A stretch of DNA of 64,000 bases from Atlantibacter subterraneus (GCF_007570865.1 NZ_VLPS01000007.1:124001-188000); one strand, 5' to 3'; numbered from the stretch's first letter, positions 47,813 through 59,468 are shown. Numbers and translations: made by a program. Notes: generated from the letters alone by a model not told the origin.

Positions 47813-50083
47813 ATGAGTGACATAACTCAGGATGGTGCAGAGCGTCTTGCGCTGCATGAGTTCACGGAAAACGCCTATCTGAACTACTCCATGTACGTCA
47901 TCATGGACAGGGCGTTACCCTTTATCGGCGACGGTTTAAAACCGGTACAGCGCCGCATCGTGTATGCGATGTCGGAACTAGGCCTCAGCGCCAGCGCCAA
48001 GTTTAAAAAATCGGCCCGTACCGTGGGCGACGTGTTGGGTAAATACCATCCACACGGCGACAGCGCCTGTTATGAGGCGATGGTGCTTATGGCCCAGCCG
48101 TTCTCCTATCGTTATCCGCTGGTGGATGGTCAGGGGAACTGGGGTGCGCCGGACGATCCGAAATCCTTCGCGGCGATGCGTTATACCGAATCGCGCCTGT
48201 CGAAATATGCCGAACTGCTGCTCAGCGAGCTGGGCCAGGGCACGGTGGATTTTGTGCCTAACTTTGACGGCACCTTAGACGAGCCGAAAATGCTGCCGGC
48301 GCGAGTGCCGAATATTCTGTTAAACGGCACCACCGGCATCGCGGTGGGCATGGCGACGGATATCCCGCCGCACAACCTGCGCGAAGTGGCGAAAGCCACA
48401 ATTAGCCTGATCGATAACCCGAAAACCACCCTGGACGATGTGCTGGATATCGTGCAGGGCCCGGATTACCCGACTGAAGCGGAAATCATTACTCCGCGCG
48501 CCGAGATCCGCAAAATCTACCAGAGCGGCCGCGGTTCGGTACGTATGCGCGCGGTGTGGAAGAAAGAGGACGGCGCGGTGGTGATCACGGCGCTGCCGCA
48601 TCAGGTTTCCGGCGCGCGCGTGCTGGAGCAAATCGCCGCCCAGATGCGCAATAAAAAGCTGCCGATGGTGGATGATTTACGCGACGAGTCGGACCATGAG
48701 AACCCGACGCGTCTGGTGATCGTGCCGCGCTCCAACCGCGTGGATATGGAGCAGGTGATGAACCACCTGTTCGCCACCACCGATCTGGAAAAGAGCTATC
48801 GCGTTAACCTGAATATGATCGGCCTGGATAACCGCCCGGCAGTGAAAAACCTGCTGGAGATCCTGACCGAATGGCTGGCGTACCGTCGCGATACCGTGCG
48901 CCGCCGCCTGAACTATCGTCTGGAAAAAGTACTCAAGCGCCTGCATATTCTGCAAGGCTTGCTGGTGGCGTTCCTGAATATCGACGAAGTGATTCACATC
49001 ATCCGTAGCGAAGATGAGCCGAAGCCGGTGCTGATGTCCCGTTTTGAACTGAGCGAAACCCAGGCTGAAGCCATCCTTGAGCTGAAATTGCGCCACCTGG
49101 CGAAGCTCGAAGAGATGAAAATTCGCGGCGAGCAGGACGCGCTGGAAAAAGAACGCGATCAGATCCAGGCGATTCTGGCTTCCGAGCGCAAAATGAATAC
49201 CCTGCTGAAGAAAGAGCTTCAGGCCGACGCCGACGCCTATGGCGACGACCGCCGCTCGCCGCTGCACGAGCGCAGCGAAGCCAAAGCCATGAGCGAGCAC
49301 GACATGCTGCCGTCGGAGCCGATCACCATCGTGCTGTCGCAGATGGGCTGGGTGCGCAGCGCCAAAGGCCACGACATCGACGCGCAGGGTCTGAGCTACA
49401 AAGCGGGCGACAGCTGGTTGGCCTCCGCGAAAGGGAAGAGCAACCAGCCGGTGGTGTTTATCGACTCCACCGGCCGCAGCTACGCCATCGACCCGATTAC
49501 GCTGCCATCGGCGCGCGGGCAGGGCGAGCCGATTACCGGTAAGCTGACGCTGCCGCCGGGCGCGGTGGTTGAGCAGATGCTGATGGGCAATGAAGAGCAG
49601 AAGCTGCTGATGGCCTCGGATTCCGGCTATGGCTTCGTCTGCACCTTCAACGATTTGATTGCCCGCAACCGGGCAGGCAAAGCGATGATCTCCCTGCCGG
49701 AAAACGCCCATGTGCTGCCGCCGATTGAAATCGTCAATGAACAGGACATGCTGCTCGCCATCACCGCTGCAGGCCGCATGCTGATGTTCCCGGTGTCTGA
49801 CTTGCCGCAGCTGTCGAAAGGCAAGGGGAACAAAATCATCTCGATTCCGTCGGCAGAAGCGGCGAAGGGCGACGATAAGCTGGCGCACCTGCTGCTGCTG
49901 CCGCCGCAAAGCACGCTGACCTTCCACGTCGGCAAACGCAAAATCAAAATGCGCCCGGAAGAGCTGCAAAAAGTGCACGGAGAACGCGGGCGTCGCGGCA
50001 CCCTGATGCGCGGCCTGCAACGCATCGACCGTATCGACGTGGATTCGCCGCTGCGTCCTGACGCGGGAAATAGCGAAGAGTAA
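47813..50083 (+). CDS. parC: DNA topoisomerase IV subunit A
   Basis: Breakage-reunion subunit of topoisomerase IV, 756 residues (752 in E. coli; four extra residues lie within the first ten, [14 protein letters not shown]). The active-site Tyr is in [15 protein letters not shown]. The quinolone-resistance region [16 protein letters not shown] keeps the Ser and Glu (E. coli Ser80 and Glu84), so no classical quinolone-resistance change is seen. C-terminal beta-pinwheel boxes follow. It is separated from parE by ygiN and mdaB, is divergent from mdaB, and is followed by plsC. Confidence 0.98.
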   Translation: MSDITQDGAERLALHEFTENAYLNYSMYVIMDRALPFIGDGLKPVQRRIVYAMSELGLSASAKFKKSARTVGDVLGKYHPHGDSACYEAMVLMAQPFSYRYPLVDGQGNWGAPDDPKSFAAMRYTESRLSKYAELLLSELGQGTVDFVPNFDGTLDEPKMLPARVPNILLNGTTGIAVGMATDIPPHNLREVAKATISLIDNPKTTLDDVLDIVQGPDYPTEAEIITPRAEIRKIYQSGRGSVRMRAVWKKEDGAVVITALPHQVSGARVLEQIAAQMRNKKLPMVDDLRDESDHENPTRLVIVPRSNRVDMEQVMNHLFATTDLEKSYRVNLNMIGLDNRPAVKNLLEILTEWLAYRRDTVRRRLNYRLEKVLKRLHILQGLLVAFLNIDEVIHIIRSEDEPKPVLMSRFELSETQAEAILELKLRHLAKLEEMKIRGEQDALEKERDQIQAILASERKMNTLLKKELQADADAYGDDRRSPLHERSEAKAMSEHDMLPSEPITIVLSQMGWVRSAKGHDIDAQGLSYKAGDSWLASAKGKSNQPVVFIDSTGRSYAIDPITLPSARGQGEPITGKLTLPPGAVVEQMLMGNEEQKLLMASDSGYGFVCTFNDLIARNRAGKAMISLPENAHVLPPIEIVNEQDMLLAITAAGRMLMFPVSDLPQLSKGKGNKIISIPSAEAAKGDDKLAHLLLLPPQSTLTFHVGKRKIKMRPEELQKVHGERGRRGTLMRGLQRIDRIDVDSPLRPDAGNSEE

Positions 50084-50307
50084 TCAAGCGCCGGTCATCG
50101 CGGCAGCGGGAGTTTCTCTCGCTGCCGTTATCCCGCAGTACGTCAGCGTAACTTTTTTATAACTCAGCCATTGTGTGTTGATGCGTCGCGCATAAGAATA
50201 CGCGTTTGGGAAATTAGCCGTATTGTGCCGCGGTCATCCTCGACCGGAGCGGTGTTTTTGCGACAAAGCCAGTATACTTGTCTGCGACAAGGGCTTCAGA
50301 GGTAGTT

Positions 50308-51045
50308 ATGTTACTTATTCTTCGTATTATTTTTGTCGTGATTTACTGTATTTTGGTTTGCATCCTGGGTTGTATCTGGTGCTTGTTCAGCCCCCGCAAT
50401 CCGCGCCACGTCGCTACCTTTGGCCATATGTTTGGCCGCCTCTCTACCGTTTTTGGATTAAAAGTCGAAAAGCGCTACCCGCAAGGGGTTGAGCAGTTCG
50501 GCAACGCCATTTTCATCGCCAACCATCAGAACAACTACGATATGGTGACGGCGGCGAACGTTGTGATCCCGCCGACTGTTACGGTGGGTAAAAAAAGCCT
50601 GTTGTGGATCCCGTTCTTCGGGCAGCTCTACTGGCTAACCGGTAACTTGCTGATCGACCGCGACAACCGCGCCAAAGCGCACGGCACCATCGCTCAGGTG
50701 GTGAACCAGTTTAAAAAGCGCCGCATCTCTATCTGGATGTTCCCGGAGGGCACCCGCAGCCGCGGTCGTGGCCTGATGCCATTTAAGACCGGCGCGTTCC
50801 ATGCGGCGCTGGCGGCAGGCGTACCGATCATTCCGGTTTGCGTCTCCAACACCCACGGTAAAATCAATCTCAACCGCTGGAAAAACGGCCTGGTGATTGT
50901 TGAGGTGATGCCGCCTATCGATACTTCCGCCTGGCAGAAGGATCAGGTGCGTGCGCTGGCGACCCATTGCCGTGAAGTAATGGAAGCCAAAATCAAAGAG
51001 CTGGATCAGGAAGTGGCCGAGCGCGAAGCATCAGGCAATATCTAA
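50308..51045 (+). CDS. plsC: 1-acylglycerol-3-phosphate O-acyltransferase
   Basis: Second acylation of phosphatidic-acid synthesis, inner membrane. It has 245 residues from the ATG at 50308 (MLLILRIIFVVIYCILVCI), as in E. coli. Catalytic HX4D is NHQNNYD and the substrate site is FPEGTRSRGRGLMPFKTGA. The N-terminal hydrophobic helix is clear. It is followed at 57 bp by ftsP, an arrangement conserved with E. coli parC-plsC-ftsP. Confidence 0.98.
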   Translation: MLLILRIIFVVIYCILVCILGCIWCLFSPRNPRHVATFGHMFGRLSTVFGLKVEKRYPQGVEQFGNAIFIANHQNNYDMVTAANVVIPPTVTVGKKSLLWIPFFGQLYWLTGNLLIDRDNRAKAHGTIAQVVNQFKKRRISIWMFPEGTRSRGRGLMPFKTGAFHAALAAGVPIIPVCVSNTHGKINLNRWKNGLVIVEVMPPIDTSAWQKDQVRALATHCREVMEAKIKELDQEVAEREASGNI

Positions 51046-51102
51046 GTTTTACCTCGCGAGGGGCCCTTCCTCGCGATGTTGACAGTTTACACGGAGCAAA
51101 GT

Positions 51103-52515
51103 ATGTCATTCAGTCGGCGTCAGTTTATTCAGGCATCGGGATTGGTTCTCTGTGCAGGCGCAGCGCCACTGACGGCACATGCGGCAGGGCAGCAGCAACC
51201 GCTGCCGATCCCGCCGCTCCTCGAATCACGGCGCGGCCAGCCGCTATTTCTTACCCTGCAACGCACCCACTGGTCGTTTACGCCTGGCACCCGGGCGCAG
51301 GTGTGGGGCGTCAATGGCCGCTATCTTGGGCCGACGATCCGCGTCTGGAACGGCGATGACGTCAAACTGATTTACAGTAACCGCCTGGCTGAAAACGTGG
51401 CGATGACGGTGAGCGGTTTACAGGTTCCTGGCCCGCTGATTGGCGGCGCGTCGCGCATGATGTCAGCCAGCGCCGACTGGGCACCGGTGCTGCCGATCCG
51501 CCAGCCGGCGGCGACGCTCTGGTATCACGCCAATACCCCCAATCGCAGCGCCCAGCAGGTTTACAACGGCCTGGCGGGAATGTGGCTGGTAGAAGACGAG
51601 GTCAGCAAAGCGCTGCCGATCCCCAACCACTACGGCGTGGACGATTTTCCGGTCATCATTCAGGACAAGCGGCTGGATAACTTCGGTACGCCGGAATACA
51701 GCGAGCCGGGCAGCGGCGGTTTTGTCGGCGATACGCTGCTGGTCAACGGCGCGCAAAGCCCGTATGTGGACGTGTCCCGCGGCTGGGTGCGTTTGCGCCT
51801 GCTGAACGCCTCTAACGCCCGCCGTTATCTGTTGCAGATGAGCGATGGCCGCCCGCTACACGTGATTTCCAGCGATCAGGGCTTTCTGCCCGCGCCGGTT
51901 TCCGTCAAGCAGCTTTCCCTCGCGCCGGGCGAACGCCGGGAAATCCTGGTGGACATGACCAACGGCGATGAAGTTTCGGTTACCTGCGGTGAAGCGGCGA
52001 GCATCATGGATCGCCTGCGCGGCTTCTTTGAGCCTTCGAGCATTTTGATCTCCACGCTGGTGCTGACGCTGCGTCCGACCGGCTTGCTGCCGCTGGTAAC
52101 CGATACGCTGCCGATGCGATTGCTGCCGAACAACATTCTGGACGGCAGCCCGGTGCGCAGCCGCGATATCACGCTGGGTGACGATCCGGGTATTAACGGC
52201 CAGCTGTGGGATATCAAGCGTCTGGATATCACCACCCAACAGGGCTCCTGGGAGCGTTGGACGGTGCGTTCCGATTCGCCGCAGTCGTTCCACATTGAGG
52301 GCGTCCAGTTCCTGGTCCGCCATGTCAACGGTGCCGCGCCGTTCCCGGAAGATCGCGGCTGGAAAGACACGGTGTGGGTTGACGGCCAGGTGGAACTGCT
52401 GGTTTATTTCTCGCAGCCGTCCTGGGAGCACTTCCCGTTCCTGTACGGCAGCCAAACCCTGGAGATGGCAGATCGCGGTTCAATCGGCCAGATTCTGGTG
52501 AACCCGGCACCGTAA
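51103..52515 (+). CDS. ftsP: Cell-division protein FtsP (SufI)
   Basis: Periplasmic multicopper-oxidase-fold protein of 470 residues that stabilises the divisome under stress. Twin-arginine signal [16 protein letters not shown] at the start (ATG 51103), then APLTAHA as cleavage region. Three cupredoxin domains, but the usual copper-binding His clusters are degenerate, as in SufI, so it should be redox-inactive. A model Tat substrate in E. coli. It lies between plsC and ygiQ. Confidence 0.97.
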   Translation: MSFSRRQFIQASGLVLCAGAAPLTAHAAGQQQPLPIPPLLESRRGQPLFLTLQRTHWSFTPGTRAQVWGVNGRYLGPTIRVWNGDDVKLIYSNRLAENVAMTVSGLQVPGPLIGGASRMMSASADWAPVLPIRQPAATLWYHANTPNRSAQQVYNGLAGMWLVEDEVSKALPIPNHYGVDDFPVIIQDKRLDNFGTPEYSEPGSGGFVGDTLLVNGAQSPYVDVSRGWVRLRLLNASNARRYLLQMSDGRPLHVISSDQGFLPAPVSVKQLSLAPGERREILVDMTNGDEVSVTCGEAASIMDRLRGFFEPSSILISTLVLTLRPTGLLPLVTDTLPMRLLPNNILDGSPVRSRDITLGDDPGINGQLWDIKRLDITTQQGSWERWTVRSDSPQSFHIEGVQFLVRHVNGAAPFPEDRGWKDTVWVDGQVELLVYFSQPSWEHFPFLYGSQTLEMADRGSIGQILVNPAP

Positions 52516-52642
52516 ACTTTTCGTTCCCTTTTCCCACGGGGAAAAGGGGCGTAAACGTTTTGTTATTACCTCTTCTTTTCTGGCGGCGATACAACGTATA
52601 ATCGCCGCCCTTTGTCTATTTTTTTACCACCCCGGAAGCATT

Positions 52643-54814
52643 ATGAGCGCTATAAGTCTGATCCAACCCGATCGCGACCTTTTCTCCTGGCCCCAGTATT
52701 GGGCCGCCTGTTTCGGCCCGGCGCCGTTCTTGCCGATGTCCCGTGAGGAAATGGATCAACTTGGCTGGGATAGCTGCGACATCATTCTGGTTACCGGGGA
52801 TGCCTACGTTGACCACCCGAGTTTTGGGATGGCGATTTGCGGACGCATGCTGGAAGCCCAGGGCTTTCGCGTCGGCATCATCGCCCAGCCGGACTGGAAC
52901 ACCAAAGACGATTTTATGCGTCTGGGCAAACCGAACCTGTTCTTCGGGGTGACGGCGGGCAATATGGACTCAATGATCAACCGCTACACCGCCGACCGTA
53001 AGCTGCGCCATGACGACGCCTATACGCCGGATAACGTGGCGGGTAAACGTCCCGACCGCGCAACGCTTGTCTACACCCAACGCTGTAAAGAAGCGTGGAA
53101 AGACGTGCCGGTGATCCTTGGCGGCATTGAAGCCAGCCTGCGCCGTACCGCGCATTATGATTACTGGTCTGATACCGTGCGCCGCTCGGTGCTGGTGGAC
53201 TCCAAAGCCGACATGCTGATTTTCGGCAACGGCGAGCGTCCGCTGGTGGAAGTGGCGCACCGTCTGGCCCAGGGTGAGCCGGTGGGGCAGATCCGCGATG
53301 TGCGCAATACCGCGATCATGGTGAAAGAGGCGCTGCCGGGCTGGAGCGGGGTGGATTCGCGCATCATTGATATGCCGGGCAAGATCGACCCAATCCCGCA
53401 TCCTTACGGCGAAGATTTGCCGTGTGCGGATAACAAGCCGGTCGAGCCGAAAAAAGCTGAAGCGAAAGCCGTTGTCGTACAGCCGCCGCGTCCGAAGCCG
53501 TGGGAAAAGACTTACGTTCTGCTGCCGTCGTTTGAAAAAGTCAAAGGCGACAAAGTGCTTTACGCCCACGCGTCGCGCATTCTGCACCATGAAACCAATC
53601 CGGGCTGTGCGCGTGCATTGATGCAAAAACACGGCGAGCGTTATATCTGGATTAACCCGCCCGCGATCCCCCTGTCTACCGAAGAGATGGACAGTGTGTT
53701 CGCTCTGCCGTACCAGCGCGTGCCGCACCCGGCATACGGTACCAGCCGCATTCCGGCGTATGAGATGATCCGCTTCTCGATCAATATTATGCGCGGCTGC
53801 TTCGGTGGCTGTTCGTTCTGTTCGATCACCGAGCATGAAGGCCGCATCATCCAGAGCCGCTCAGAAGACTCGATCATCAACGAAATCGAAGCTATTCGCG
53901 ACACGGTTCCTGGCTTTACCGGCGTGATCTCCGATTTAGGCGGGCCAACCGCCAATATGTACATGCTGCGCTGTAAATCGCCGCGCGCGGAACAAACCTG
54001 CCGTCGTCTGTCGTGCGTCTACCCGGACATTTGCCAGCATATGGACACCAACCACGAACCGACGATCAATCTTTATCGTCGGGCGCGCGATCTGAAAGGC
54101 ATCAAGAAGATCCTGATCGCGTCCGGCGTGCGTTACGACATTGCCGTGGAAGATCCGCGTTATATCAAAGAGCTGGCGACGCACCACGTAGGTGGTTATC
54201 TGAAGATTGCGCCGGAGCACACCGAAGAAGGCCCGCTGTCAAAAATGATGAAGCCGGGTATGGGCAGCTACGATCGCTTTAAAGAGCTGTTCGATACCTA
54301 CTCTAAACAGGCCGGTAAAGAGCAGTACCTGATCCCGTACTTTATCTCCGCGCACCCCGGTACGCGCGATGAAGACATGGTGAACCTGGCGCTGTGGCTG
54401 AAACAGCGCCGCTTCCGTCTGGATCAGGTGCAGAACTTCTATCCGTCACCGCTCGCCAACTCCACCACCATGTATTACACCGGCAAGAACCCGCTGAGTA
54501 AGATTGGTTACAAGAGTGAAGATGTAGTGGTGCCGAAAGGGGATAAACAGCGTCGTCTGCATAAAGCGCTGCTGCGTTATCACGACCCAGCCAACTGGCC
54601 GCTGATCCGTCAGGCGCTGGAGGCGATGGGTAAAAAGCACCTGATTGGCTCGCGTCGCGATTGCCTGGTACCTGCGCCGACCATTGAAGAAATGCGCGAA
54701 GCGCGCCGCCAGAATCGCCATACCCGTCCGGCGCTGACCAAACATACGCCGGTGGAGCATCAGCGGCAGACGCCAGCAGCCGGGAAAAAAAGAAGTAAGG
54801 TGGCCGGACGGTAG
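52643..54814 (+). CDS. ygiQ: Radical SAM protein YgiQ
   Basis: 723 residues, slightly shorter than E. coli YgiQ (about 739). The radical-SAM site is [18 protein letters not shown] (Cys-x3-Cys-x2-Cys). An N-terminal B12-binding-like domain has [15 protein letters not shown] and [12 protein letters not shown]. The C-terminal DUF3362 tail is basic ([11 protein letters not shown]). The reaction is unknown. Starts after GAAGCATT; independent of ftsP by 127 bp. Downstream lies a lipoprotein gene instead of the E. coli yqhG/yqhH pair. Confidence 0.95.
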   Translation: MSAISLIQPDRDLFSWPQYWAACFGPAPFLPMSREEMDQLGWDSCDIILVTGDAYVDHPSFGMAICGRMLEAQGFRVGIIAQPDWNTKDDFMRLGKPNLFFGVTAGNMDSMINRYTADRKLRHDDAYTPDNVAGKRPDRATLVYTQRCKEAWKDVPVILGGIEASLRRTAHYDYWSDTVRRSVLVDSKADMLIFGNGERPLVEVAHRLAQGEPVGQIRDVRNTAIMVKEALPGWSGVDSRIIDMPGKIDPIPHPYGEDLPCADNKPVEPKKAEAKAVVVQPPRPKPWEKTYVLLPSFEKVKGDKVLYAHASRILHHETNPGCARALMQKHGERYIWINPPAIPLSTEEMDSVFALPYQRVPHPAYGTSRIPAYEMIRFSINIMRGCFGGCSFCSITEHEGRIIQSRSEDSIINEIEAIRDTVPGFTGVISDLGGPTANMYMLRCKSPRAEQTCRRLSCVYPDICQHMDTNHEPTINLYRRARDLKGIKKILIASGVRYDIAVEDPRYIKELATHHVGGYLKIAPEHTEEGPLSKMMKPGMGSYDRFKELFDTYSKQAGKEQYLIPYFISAHPGTRDEDMVNLALWLKQRRFRLDQVQNFYPSPLANSTTMYYTGKNPLSKIGYKSEDVVVPKGDKQRRLHKALLRYHDPANWPLIRQALEAMGKKHLIGSRRDCLVPAPTIEEMREARRQNRHTRPALTKHTPVEHQRQTPAAGKKRSKVAGR

Positions 54815-54856
54815 GATATTCCATAGACCGCTCTATTCATGCTAAGGAGAACAGGG

Positions 54857-55327
54857 ATGTTCAGACGATTTATTCCAATGATGATAGTGGGCGCATTTCT
54901 ACAAAGTGGGTGCGTTGCACATACTCAGTCCCAACCGAGGGTTGAAGGCCGACTGTTTGATAACCAGGGACATGCGGTACCGGATGCGAATATCATCCTG
55001 CAAAGCAACGGCCCGGCTGTAAGCACGGTCTCGGATCAGGACGGTTTTTTTTCTTTTCCCGCTGACTATGAATGGTCGTTTTTTTTGCCAATCGGGCCGA
55101 TTGATAAAATGAATCGTACGGAGTTGCTCATTCAGGTTTTGGGCCAGCAGTACGCTATCCTGCTGGCCTCTGTTATGAGCGGACCTTTTGGATCGGGACC
55201 TGCTGAAATAGGGGTAGTCTGTACACTACCCGCAACGTTACCAACGCCGAAGCAGGCGAATGACGAAAGCGATATCTGCCAACAAATGTCATTGAATGCG
55301 GTGAAAGCGTTCCGACCATTTCCCTGA
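54857..55327 (+). CDS. Putative lipoprotein with carboxypeptidase-regulatory-like domain
   Basis: 156 residues from the ATG at 54857, which follows AAGGAGAACAGGG. Residues 1-19 form a lipoprotein signal ending LQSGC (Cys19). Residues about 30-75 (EGRLFDNQGHAVPDANIIL, STVSDQDGFFSFPAD) look like a beta-sandwich carboxypeptidase-regulatory-like or Cna-B-type repeat. The rest has Cys in VCTLPATLP and DICQQM, possibly a disulphide. The name and function are unknown to me. It occupies the place of yqhG/yqhH of E. coli, between ygiQ and dkgA. It is probably an envelope protein; its base composition is lower in G+C than its neighbours. Confidence 0.78.
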   Translation: MFRRFIPMMIVGAFLQSGCVAHTQSQPRVEGRLFDNQGHAVPDANIILQSNGPAVSTVSDQDGFFSFPADYEWSFFLPIGPIDKMNRTELLIQVLGQQYAILLASVMSGPFGSGPAEIGVVCTLPATLPTPKQANDESDICQQMSLNAVKAFRPFP

Positions 55328-55442
55328 GTTAATTGGGTATCAGCCCGGCAGCAATGCCGGCGTAACCAGCGCCGAACAAAACCGGGCCGCAGGCATGGCT
55401 ATAACGGCTCGGGAAGGCGTCGCACCCACGATGATTAAAAAA

Positions 55443-55475
55443 TTCTAAAAAAAACCCGGCGCTGGGCACCGGGTT
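55443..55475 (-). terminator. Terminator of dkgA
   Basis: On the minus strand AACCCGG (55475-55469) pairs with CCGGGTT (55459-55453), and T8 follows. Confidence 0.85.
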
Positions 55476-55483
55476 GATAAGGA

Positions 55484-56311
55484 TTAACCACCGAACTGAT
55501 CCGGGTCCGGCCCCAGCCGTTTGCCCTGATCGAGTTTGGCGATATCGCCGAGTTCGTCTTTATCCAGACGGAAATCCCAGACGTCAAAGTTTTCCACGAT
55601 ACGGGAAGGCGTGACCGATTTCGGGATCACCACCAGCCCGCAATCCAGATGCCAGCGGATCACGATCTGCGCCGGGGCTTTGCCGTATTTGTCCGCCAGT
55701 TCGCGGATCACTTTCTGGTCAAACACCCCTTCGCCACCCTGGGCCAGCGGGCTCCAGGATTCCGTCTGGATCTTGTGCGTGGCGTTCCAGGCGTGAAGCT
55801 GGCGCTGTTGCATCAGCGGGTGCAGTTCGATCTGGTTGATCACCGGCGTGACGCCCGTTTCATCAATCAGGCGCTGCAAATGGTTAATCTGGAAGTTACA
55901 CACCCCGATACTTTTGGCGAGCCCTTGCTTTTGCAGCTCGATAATCCCTTTCCAGGCGTCGACATAGCGATCGATTGCCGGAACCGGCCAGTGCATCAGG
56001 TAGAGATCGACATGATCGAGCTTAAGCTTCTCAAGACTCTCTTCCAGCGCCTGTTGAGGACGCTGCTGATCGTCATTCCACAGTTTGGTGGTGATAAACA
56101 GTTCTTCACGCGGAATGCCCGCGCTGTGAATGGCTTGCCCCACGCCCTGTTCGTTTTTGTATGCCGCAGCGGTATCAATGGAGCGATACCCCACCTCGAG
56201 CGCTTTATGAATGGCGGGGATGACTTCGTCATTTCCTGCCTTCCACACGCCAAGGCCGAGCTGTGGCATAACATTACCGTCCTGAAGCTTAATTACGGTC
56301 GGATTTGCCAT
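55484..56311 (-). CDS. dkgA: 2,5-diketo-D-gluconate reductase A / methylglyoxal reductase
   Basis: NADPH-dependent aldo-keto reductase of 275 residues (E. coli 275). Catalytic residues are in SIDTAAAYKNEQG (Asp and Tyr) and LMHWPVPA (His), and the Lys loop is ITTKLW. The coenzyme pocket is IPKSVTPSRIVENFD. Reduces methylglyoxal and 2,5-diketo-gluconate. It follows yqhD by 102 bp on the same strand; both are activated by YqhC in response to aldehydes in E. coli. Its presence here complements the aldehyde-forming BMC pathway but it is core, not accessory. Confidence 0.97.
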   Translation of the reverse strand: MANPTVIKLQDGNVMPQLGLGVWKAGNDEVIPAIHKALEVGYRSIDTAAAYKNEQGVGQAIHSAGIPREELFITTKLWNDDQQRPQQALEESLEKLKLDHVDLYLMHWPVPAIDRYVDAWKGIIELQKQGLAKSIGVCNFQINHLQRLIDETGVTPVINQIELHPLMQQRQLHAWNATHKIQTESWSPLAQGGEGVFDQKVIRELADKYGKAPAQIVIRWHLDCGLVVIPKSVTPSRIVENFDVWDFRLDKDELGDIAKLDQGKRLGPDPDQFGG

Positions 56312-56413
56312 AAATTCCTCCTTTTGGAATACCCCGCAAGGTGCTGCGGGGTAAGTCGAGTGACTTAATTCTGGACGAAAAAGCCGAAAACGAAAGGTCG
56401 GTCGATAAAAAGC

Positions 56414-57577
56414 TTAGCGCGCGGCTTCGTAAATTTTACGGCTCACATCAAGGGTAATGTCTTTGTGTTCACCGAGTTTGGTCATGCCGTGCTCTTCCAG
56501 CTTCGCCAGCAAACCGGGGATAGAACTACCGTCGAGACCGTAGCCGGACAGGGTCGTCGGCACGCCCATCTGCTCGAAGAAATCACGGGTGGCGGCAATG
56601 GCGGCATCAATACGCGCGTCTTCGCTGCCTTCGGTAATATTCCAGACGCGCTCCGCGTACTGCAGCATCTTGGCACGTTTTTCGTTGCGCTTGATGTTGA
56701 GCAGCGACGGCAGCACCACCGCCAGGGTCTGCGCATGGTCGAGACCGTGCATCGCGGTGAGTTCGTGGCCCAGCATATGGGTTGCCCAGTCCTGCGGCAC
56801 GCCCGCGCCGATCAGGCCGTTCAGCGCCATGGTTGCCGCCCACATTACGTTGGCGCGCACGTCATAGTTTTCCGGCTCAGACAGCGCTTTCGGGCCATCT
56901 TCCACCAGCGTCAGCAAAATGCCTTCCGCGAAGCGGTCCTGCACTTTGGCGTTCACCGGGTAAGTGATGTACTGCTCAACGGTGTGTACGAAAGCATCCA
57001 CCACGCCGTTCGCGACCTGGCGCGGTGGCAGGGTGTAGGTATAAACCGGATCGAGAACCGCGAAGACCGGCTGGACGAACGGAGAATGAAACGCCTGTTT
57101 GTCGCCGGTGGCGCGACGGGAGATCACCGCGCCTTTGTTGGATTCAGAGCCGGTGGCGGGCAGGGTGAGTACCGACCCCATCGGGATGGCGCTGGTGATT
57201 TTGCTGCCGGAAGTCTGGAGAATTTCCCACGGGTCGACGCCGTCCGGATAGTGCGCGGCGGCGGCGATAAATTTAGTGCCGTCCAGTACCGAACCGCCGC
57301 CGACGGCCAGCAGGAAGGTCACATTCTCTTTGCGGGCCACGTCAACCGCTTTCATCAGCGTTTCGTAAGAGGGGTTCGGTTCGATGCCGCCGAATTCCAG
57401 CACGTCCAGGCCTTTCAGCGCGTCGTACACCTGGTCCAGCACGCCGGTTTTCTTGACGCTGCCGCCGCCGTAGGTAATCAGCACGCGGCTGCCTTCCGGG
57501 ATTTGCGCCCGCAGCTGAGCGATGGAGTTTTTACCAAACAGGATTCGGGTTGGGGTATGCAGATCGAAATTATTCAT
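56414..57577 (-). CDS. yqhD: NADPH-dependent alcohol/aldehyde reductase YqhD
   Basis: Iron/zinc-dependent alcohol dehydrogenase of the group III family, 387 residues like E. coli. GGGSVKKTG and GGGSVLDGTKF bind the dinucleotide. NGVVDAFVHTVEQY holds the metal Asp and His, further His lie in WATHMLGHELTAMHGLDHAQTL. It detoxifies short aldehydes (acrolein, malondialdehyde, butanal) using NADPH. Divergent from its activator gene yqhC with 187 bp between starts. Confidence 0.98.
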   Translation of the reverse strand: MNNFDLHTPTRILFGKNSIAQLRAQIPEGSRVLITYGGGSVKKTGVLDQVYDALKGLDVLEFGGIEPNPSYETLMKAVDVARKENVTFLLAVGGGSVLDGTKFIAAAAHYPDGVDPWEILQTSGSKITSAIPMGSVLTLPATGSESNKGAVISRRATGDKQAFHSPFVQPVFAVLDPVYTYTLPPRQVANGVVDAFVHTVEQYITYPVNAKVQDRFAEGILLTLVEDGPKALSEPENYDVRANVMWAATMALNGLIGAGVPQDWATHMLGHELTAMHGLDHAQTLAVVLPSLLNIKRNEKRAKMLQYAERVWNITEGSEDARIDAAIAATRDFFEQMGVPTTLSGYGLDGSSIPGLLAKLEEHGMTKLGEHKDITLDVSRKIYEAAR

Positions 57578-57764
57578 GGGAACTCCCGTTAAGTGGGTGA
57601 ACAGAGAGCCACAGCGTGGCGATGGGATATATTGTGGGCGCGGCTACCGGGATGCTCAATGCTCATTTCTGCCGGTGTCTTGCCTGTTTCTCCAGGACGC
57701 TGGAGGATCTGCAATTTTTTGCGCACAATGTGAAGCGTGAATAGTAGCCACGGCGTAGCGAATC

Positions 57765-58661
57765 ATGAACCGTCAGCAAATCTGCCAGCATCTGGCAAAC
57801 AAAGTTAACCTTCTGAAAAGTAATGAAGAAGAAATCAGCGCTCTACTGCCGGAGATCCGCCTGCTATACGGCACCCAGCCGCACCCGCGCACCCCGGTGA
57901 TGTACCAGCCAGGCATCATATTTCTCTTTTCCGGCAATAAGACCGGTTATCTCAACGATCGGGTGTTTCGCTACGATGCCAACGAATACCTGCTATTGAC
58001 GGTGCCGCTGCCGTTTGAGTGTGAAACCTTCGCCACGCCAGAAACGCCGCTGGCGGGCATTTGTATCAATGTTGATGTTCAGCAGCTGCAAACCCTGCTG
58101 ATGGATATCGGTGAAGACGACGCGTTTCACCCGGCGCAGTGCGCCAGCGGGATTAATTCCGCCGTACTTTCCGATGAAATCCTCTGCGCCATTGAGCGGT
58201 TAATTGACGTGCTGGATAAGCCGCTGGATGCGCGGATCCTCGGGAAATCGATTATTCGTGAAATCCTCTACCACGTGCTGATGGGGCCGCGGGGCGGGGC
58301 GCTGCTGGCGCTGGTCAGCCGCCAGACCCATTTCAGCCTGATCAGCCGCGTGCTGAAGCGCATCGAAAACCAGTACACCGAAAACCTGACCGTGGACCAA
58401 CTGGCGCTGGACGCCAATATGAGCGTCTCGGCGTTTCACCATAACTTCAAGTCGGTGACCAGCACCTCGCCGTTGCAGTACATCAAAACCTTCCGTTTGC
58501 ATAAGGCCAGGATGCTGATCGTTCACGACGGGATGAAAGCCAGCGCGGCGGCAATGCGCGTGGGTTATGAGAGCGCATCGCAGTTCAGTCGGGAATTTAA
58601 ACGCTATTTCGGCGTGACGCCGGGAGAGGACGCGGCGCGGATGCGCACCTTGCAGGGATAG
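57765..58661 (+). CDS. yqhC: AraC-family aldehyde-responsive regulator YqhC
   Basis: 298 residues, AraC N-type. The N-terminal sensor region has a short Cys-containing segment ([18 protein letters not shown]) that could sense aldehydes. The C-terminal helix-turn-helix pair is [20 protein letters not shown] and [22 protein letters not shown]. In E. coli YqhC activates yqhD-dkgA upon electrophile stress and shares the same divergent position. E. coli YqhC is about 318 residues, so this start may be slightly downstream of the true one, but no better upstream start is seen. Confidence 0.93.
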   Translation: MNRQQICQHLANKVNLLKSNEEEISALLPEIRLLYGTQPHPRTPVMYQPGIIFLFSGNKTGYLNDRVFRYDANEYLLLTVPLPFECETFATPETPLAGICINVDVQQLQTLLMDIGEDDAFHPAQCASGINSAVLSDEILCAIERLIDVLDKPLDARILGKSIIREILYHVLMGPRGGALLALVSRQTHFSLISRVLKRIENQYTENLTVDQLALDANMSVSAFHHNFKSVTSTSPLQYIKTFRLHKARMLIVHDGMKASAAAMRVGYESASQFSREFKRYFGVTPGEDAARMRTLQG

Positions 58662-58692
58662 CTATCACCCCGCCTGGCGGCGAGGTGACTTG

Positions 58693-59346
58693 TCAGGCGA
58701 ATTTTTTCTTCAACACCACCGTCAGCGCGCCGATAAAGCCCGCTACCAGCAGCACAATGGGCAGCACCATCAGGAAGGTCATCACCTGATCTTCATGGCG
58801 CTTAACGAAGGGGATCATGCTGAGCGCATAGCCGAAGCTGGTCACCACGCCGACCCACAGAAACGCGCTCAGCCAGTTAAAGAACTGGAAGCGGCGGTTG
58901 GACAGGCCGGAAATGCCCGCCATGGTCGGCAGCAGGGTGCGGATAAACGCCAGGAAACGCCCCGCCAGCAGTGCAAGAAGGCCGTGCTGATCGAACATGC
59001 AGGTGGCGCGCTGATGATATTTTGCCGGCAATTGCTTCAGCCAGCCTTTTACCGTTCGGGTATTGCCCAGCCAGCGGCCCTGCACGTAGCTTAGCCAGCA
59101 GCCGAGGCTGGCGGCAGACGTCAGGATCAGCATGGTTGGCACGAAATCCATCACGCCTTTCGCTACCAGCGCGCCTGCCAGCAGCAATAAACTATCGCCG
59201 GGTAAAAATGAGGCGGGTAACAGCCCATTTTCCAGAAACAGCGTGGCAAACATCACGCCGTAAACAATGCCGACAACATGCGGGTCCGCCAGCGCAGCGA
59301 AATCATGCTGCCAGAGCGCGGAAACAATATTCTGAATAACAACCAT
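58693..59346 (-). CDS. yghB: DedA-family membrane protein YghB
   Basis: 217 residues (about 219 in E. coli), several hydrophobic helices. DedA/VTT signature: [20 protein letters not shown], then [19 protein letters not shown] with conserved Arg. Redundant with YqjA in E. coli for cell division, Tat export and drug tolerance; recent work on the superfamily links DedA proteins to lipid-carrier flipping. Convergent with yqhC (about 30 bp), divergent from nothing nearby, followed on the minus strand by nothing but the yqhC region. Membrane topology is clear; direct substrate is not. Confidence 0.96.
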   Translation of the reverse strand: MVVIQNIVSALWQHDFAALADPHVVGIVYGVMFATLFLENGLLPASFLPGDSLLLLAGALVAKGVMDFVPTMLILTSAASLGCWLSYVQGRWLGNTRTVKGWLKQLPAKYHQRATCMFDQHGLLALLAGRFLAFIRTLLPTMAGISGLSNRRFQFFNWLSAFLWVGVVTSFGYALSMIPFVKRHEDQVMTFLMVLPIVLLVAGFIGALTVVLKKKFA

Positions 59347-59468
59347 GGGTAATCCTGACGAACAGCGTGTATAGGGTTATTGTAATCGCAAAATGCCCGG
59401 AGCGGTTTGATCCGGGGCCCAATAAATACGGACTATTCCGTCCTTTTAGCTGTCCAGCACTGGCAACT

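Noticed and set aside
48677-50020. 447-residue frame antisense to parC
   Set aside because: Shadow of parC with His/Gln/Arg-rich composition typical of reverse-strand frames in GC-rich genes.
47813-50083. Quinolone-resistance mutation in parC
   Set aside because: The Ser and Glu of the resistance region are both retained.
56465-57592. 375-residue frame antisense to yqhD
   Set aside because: Complete overlap with a well-conserved enzyme gene; no independent support.
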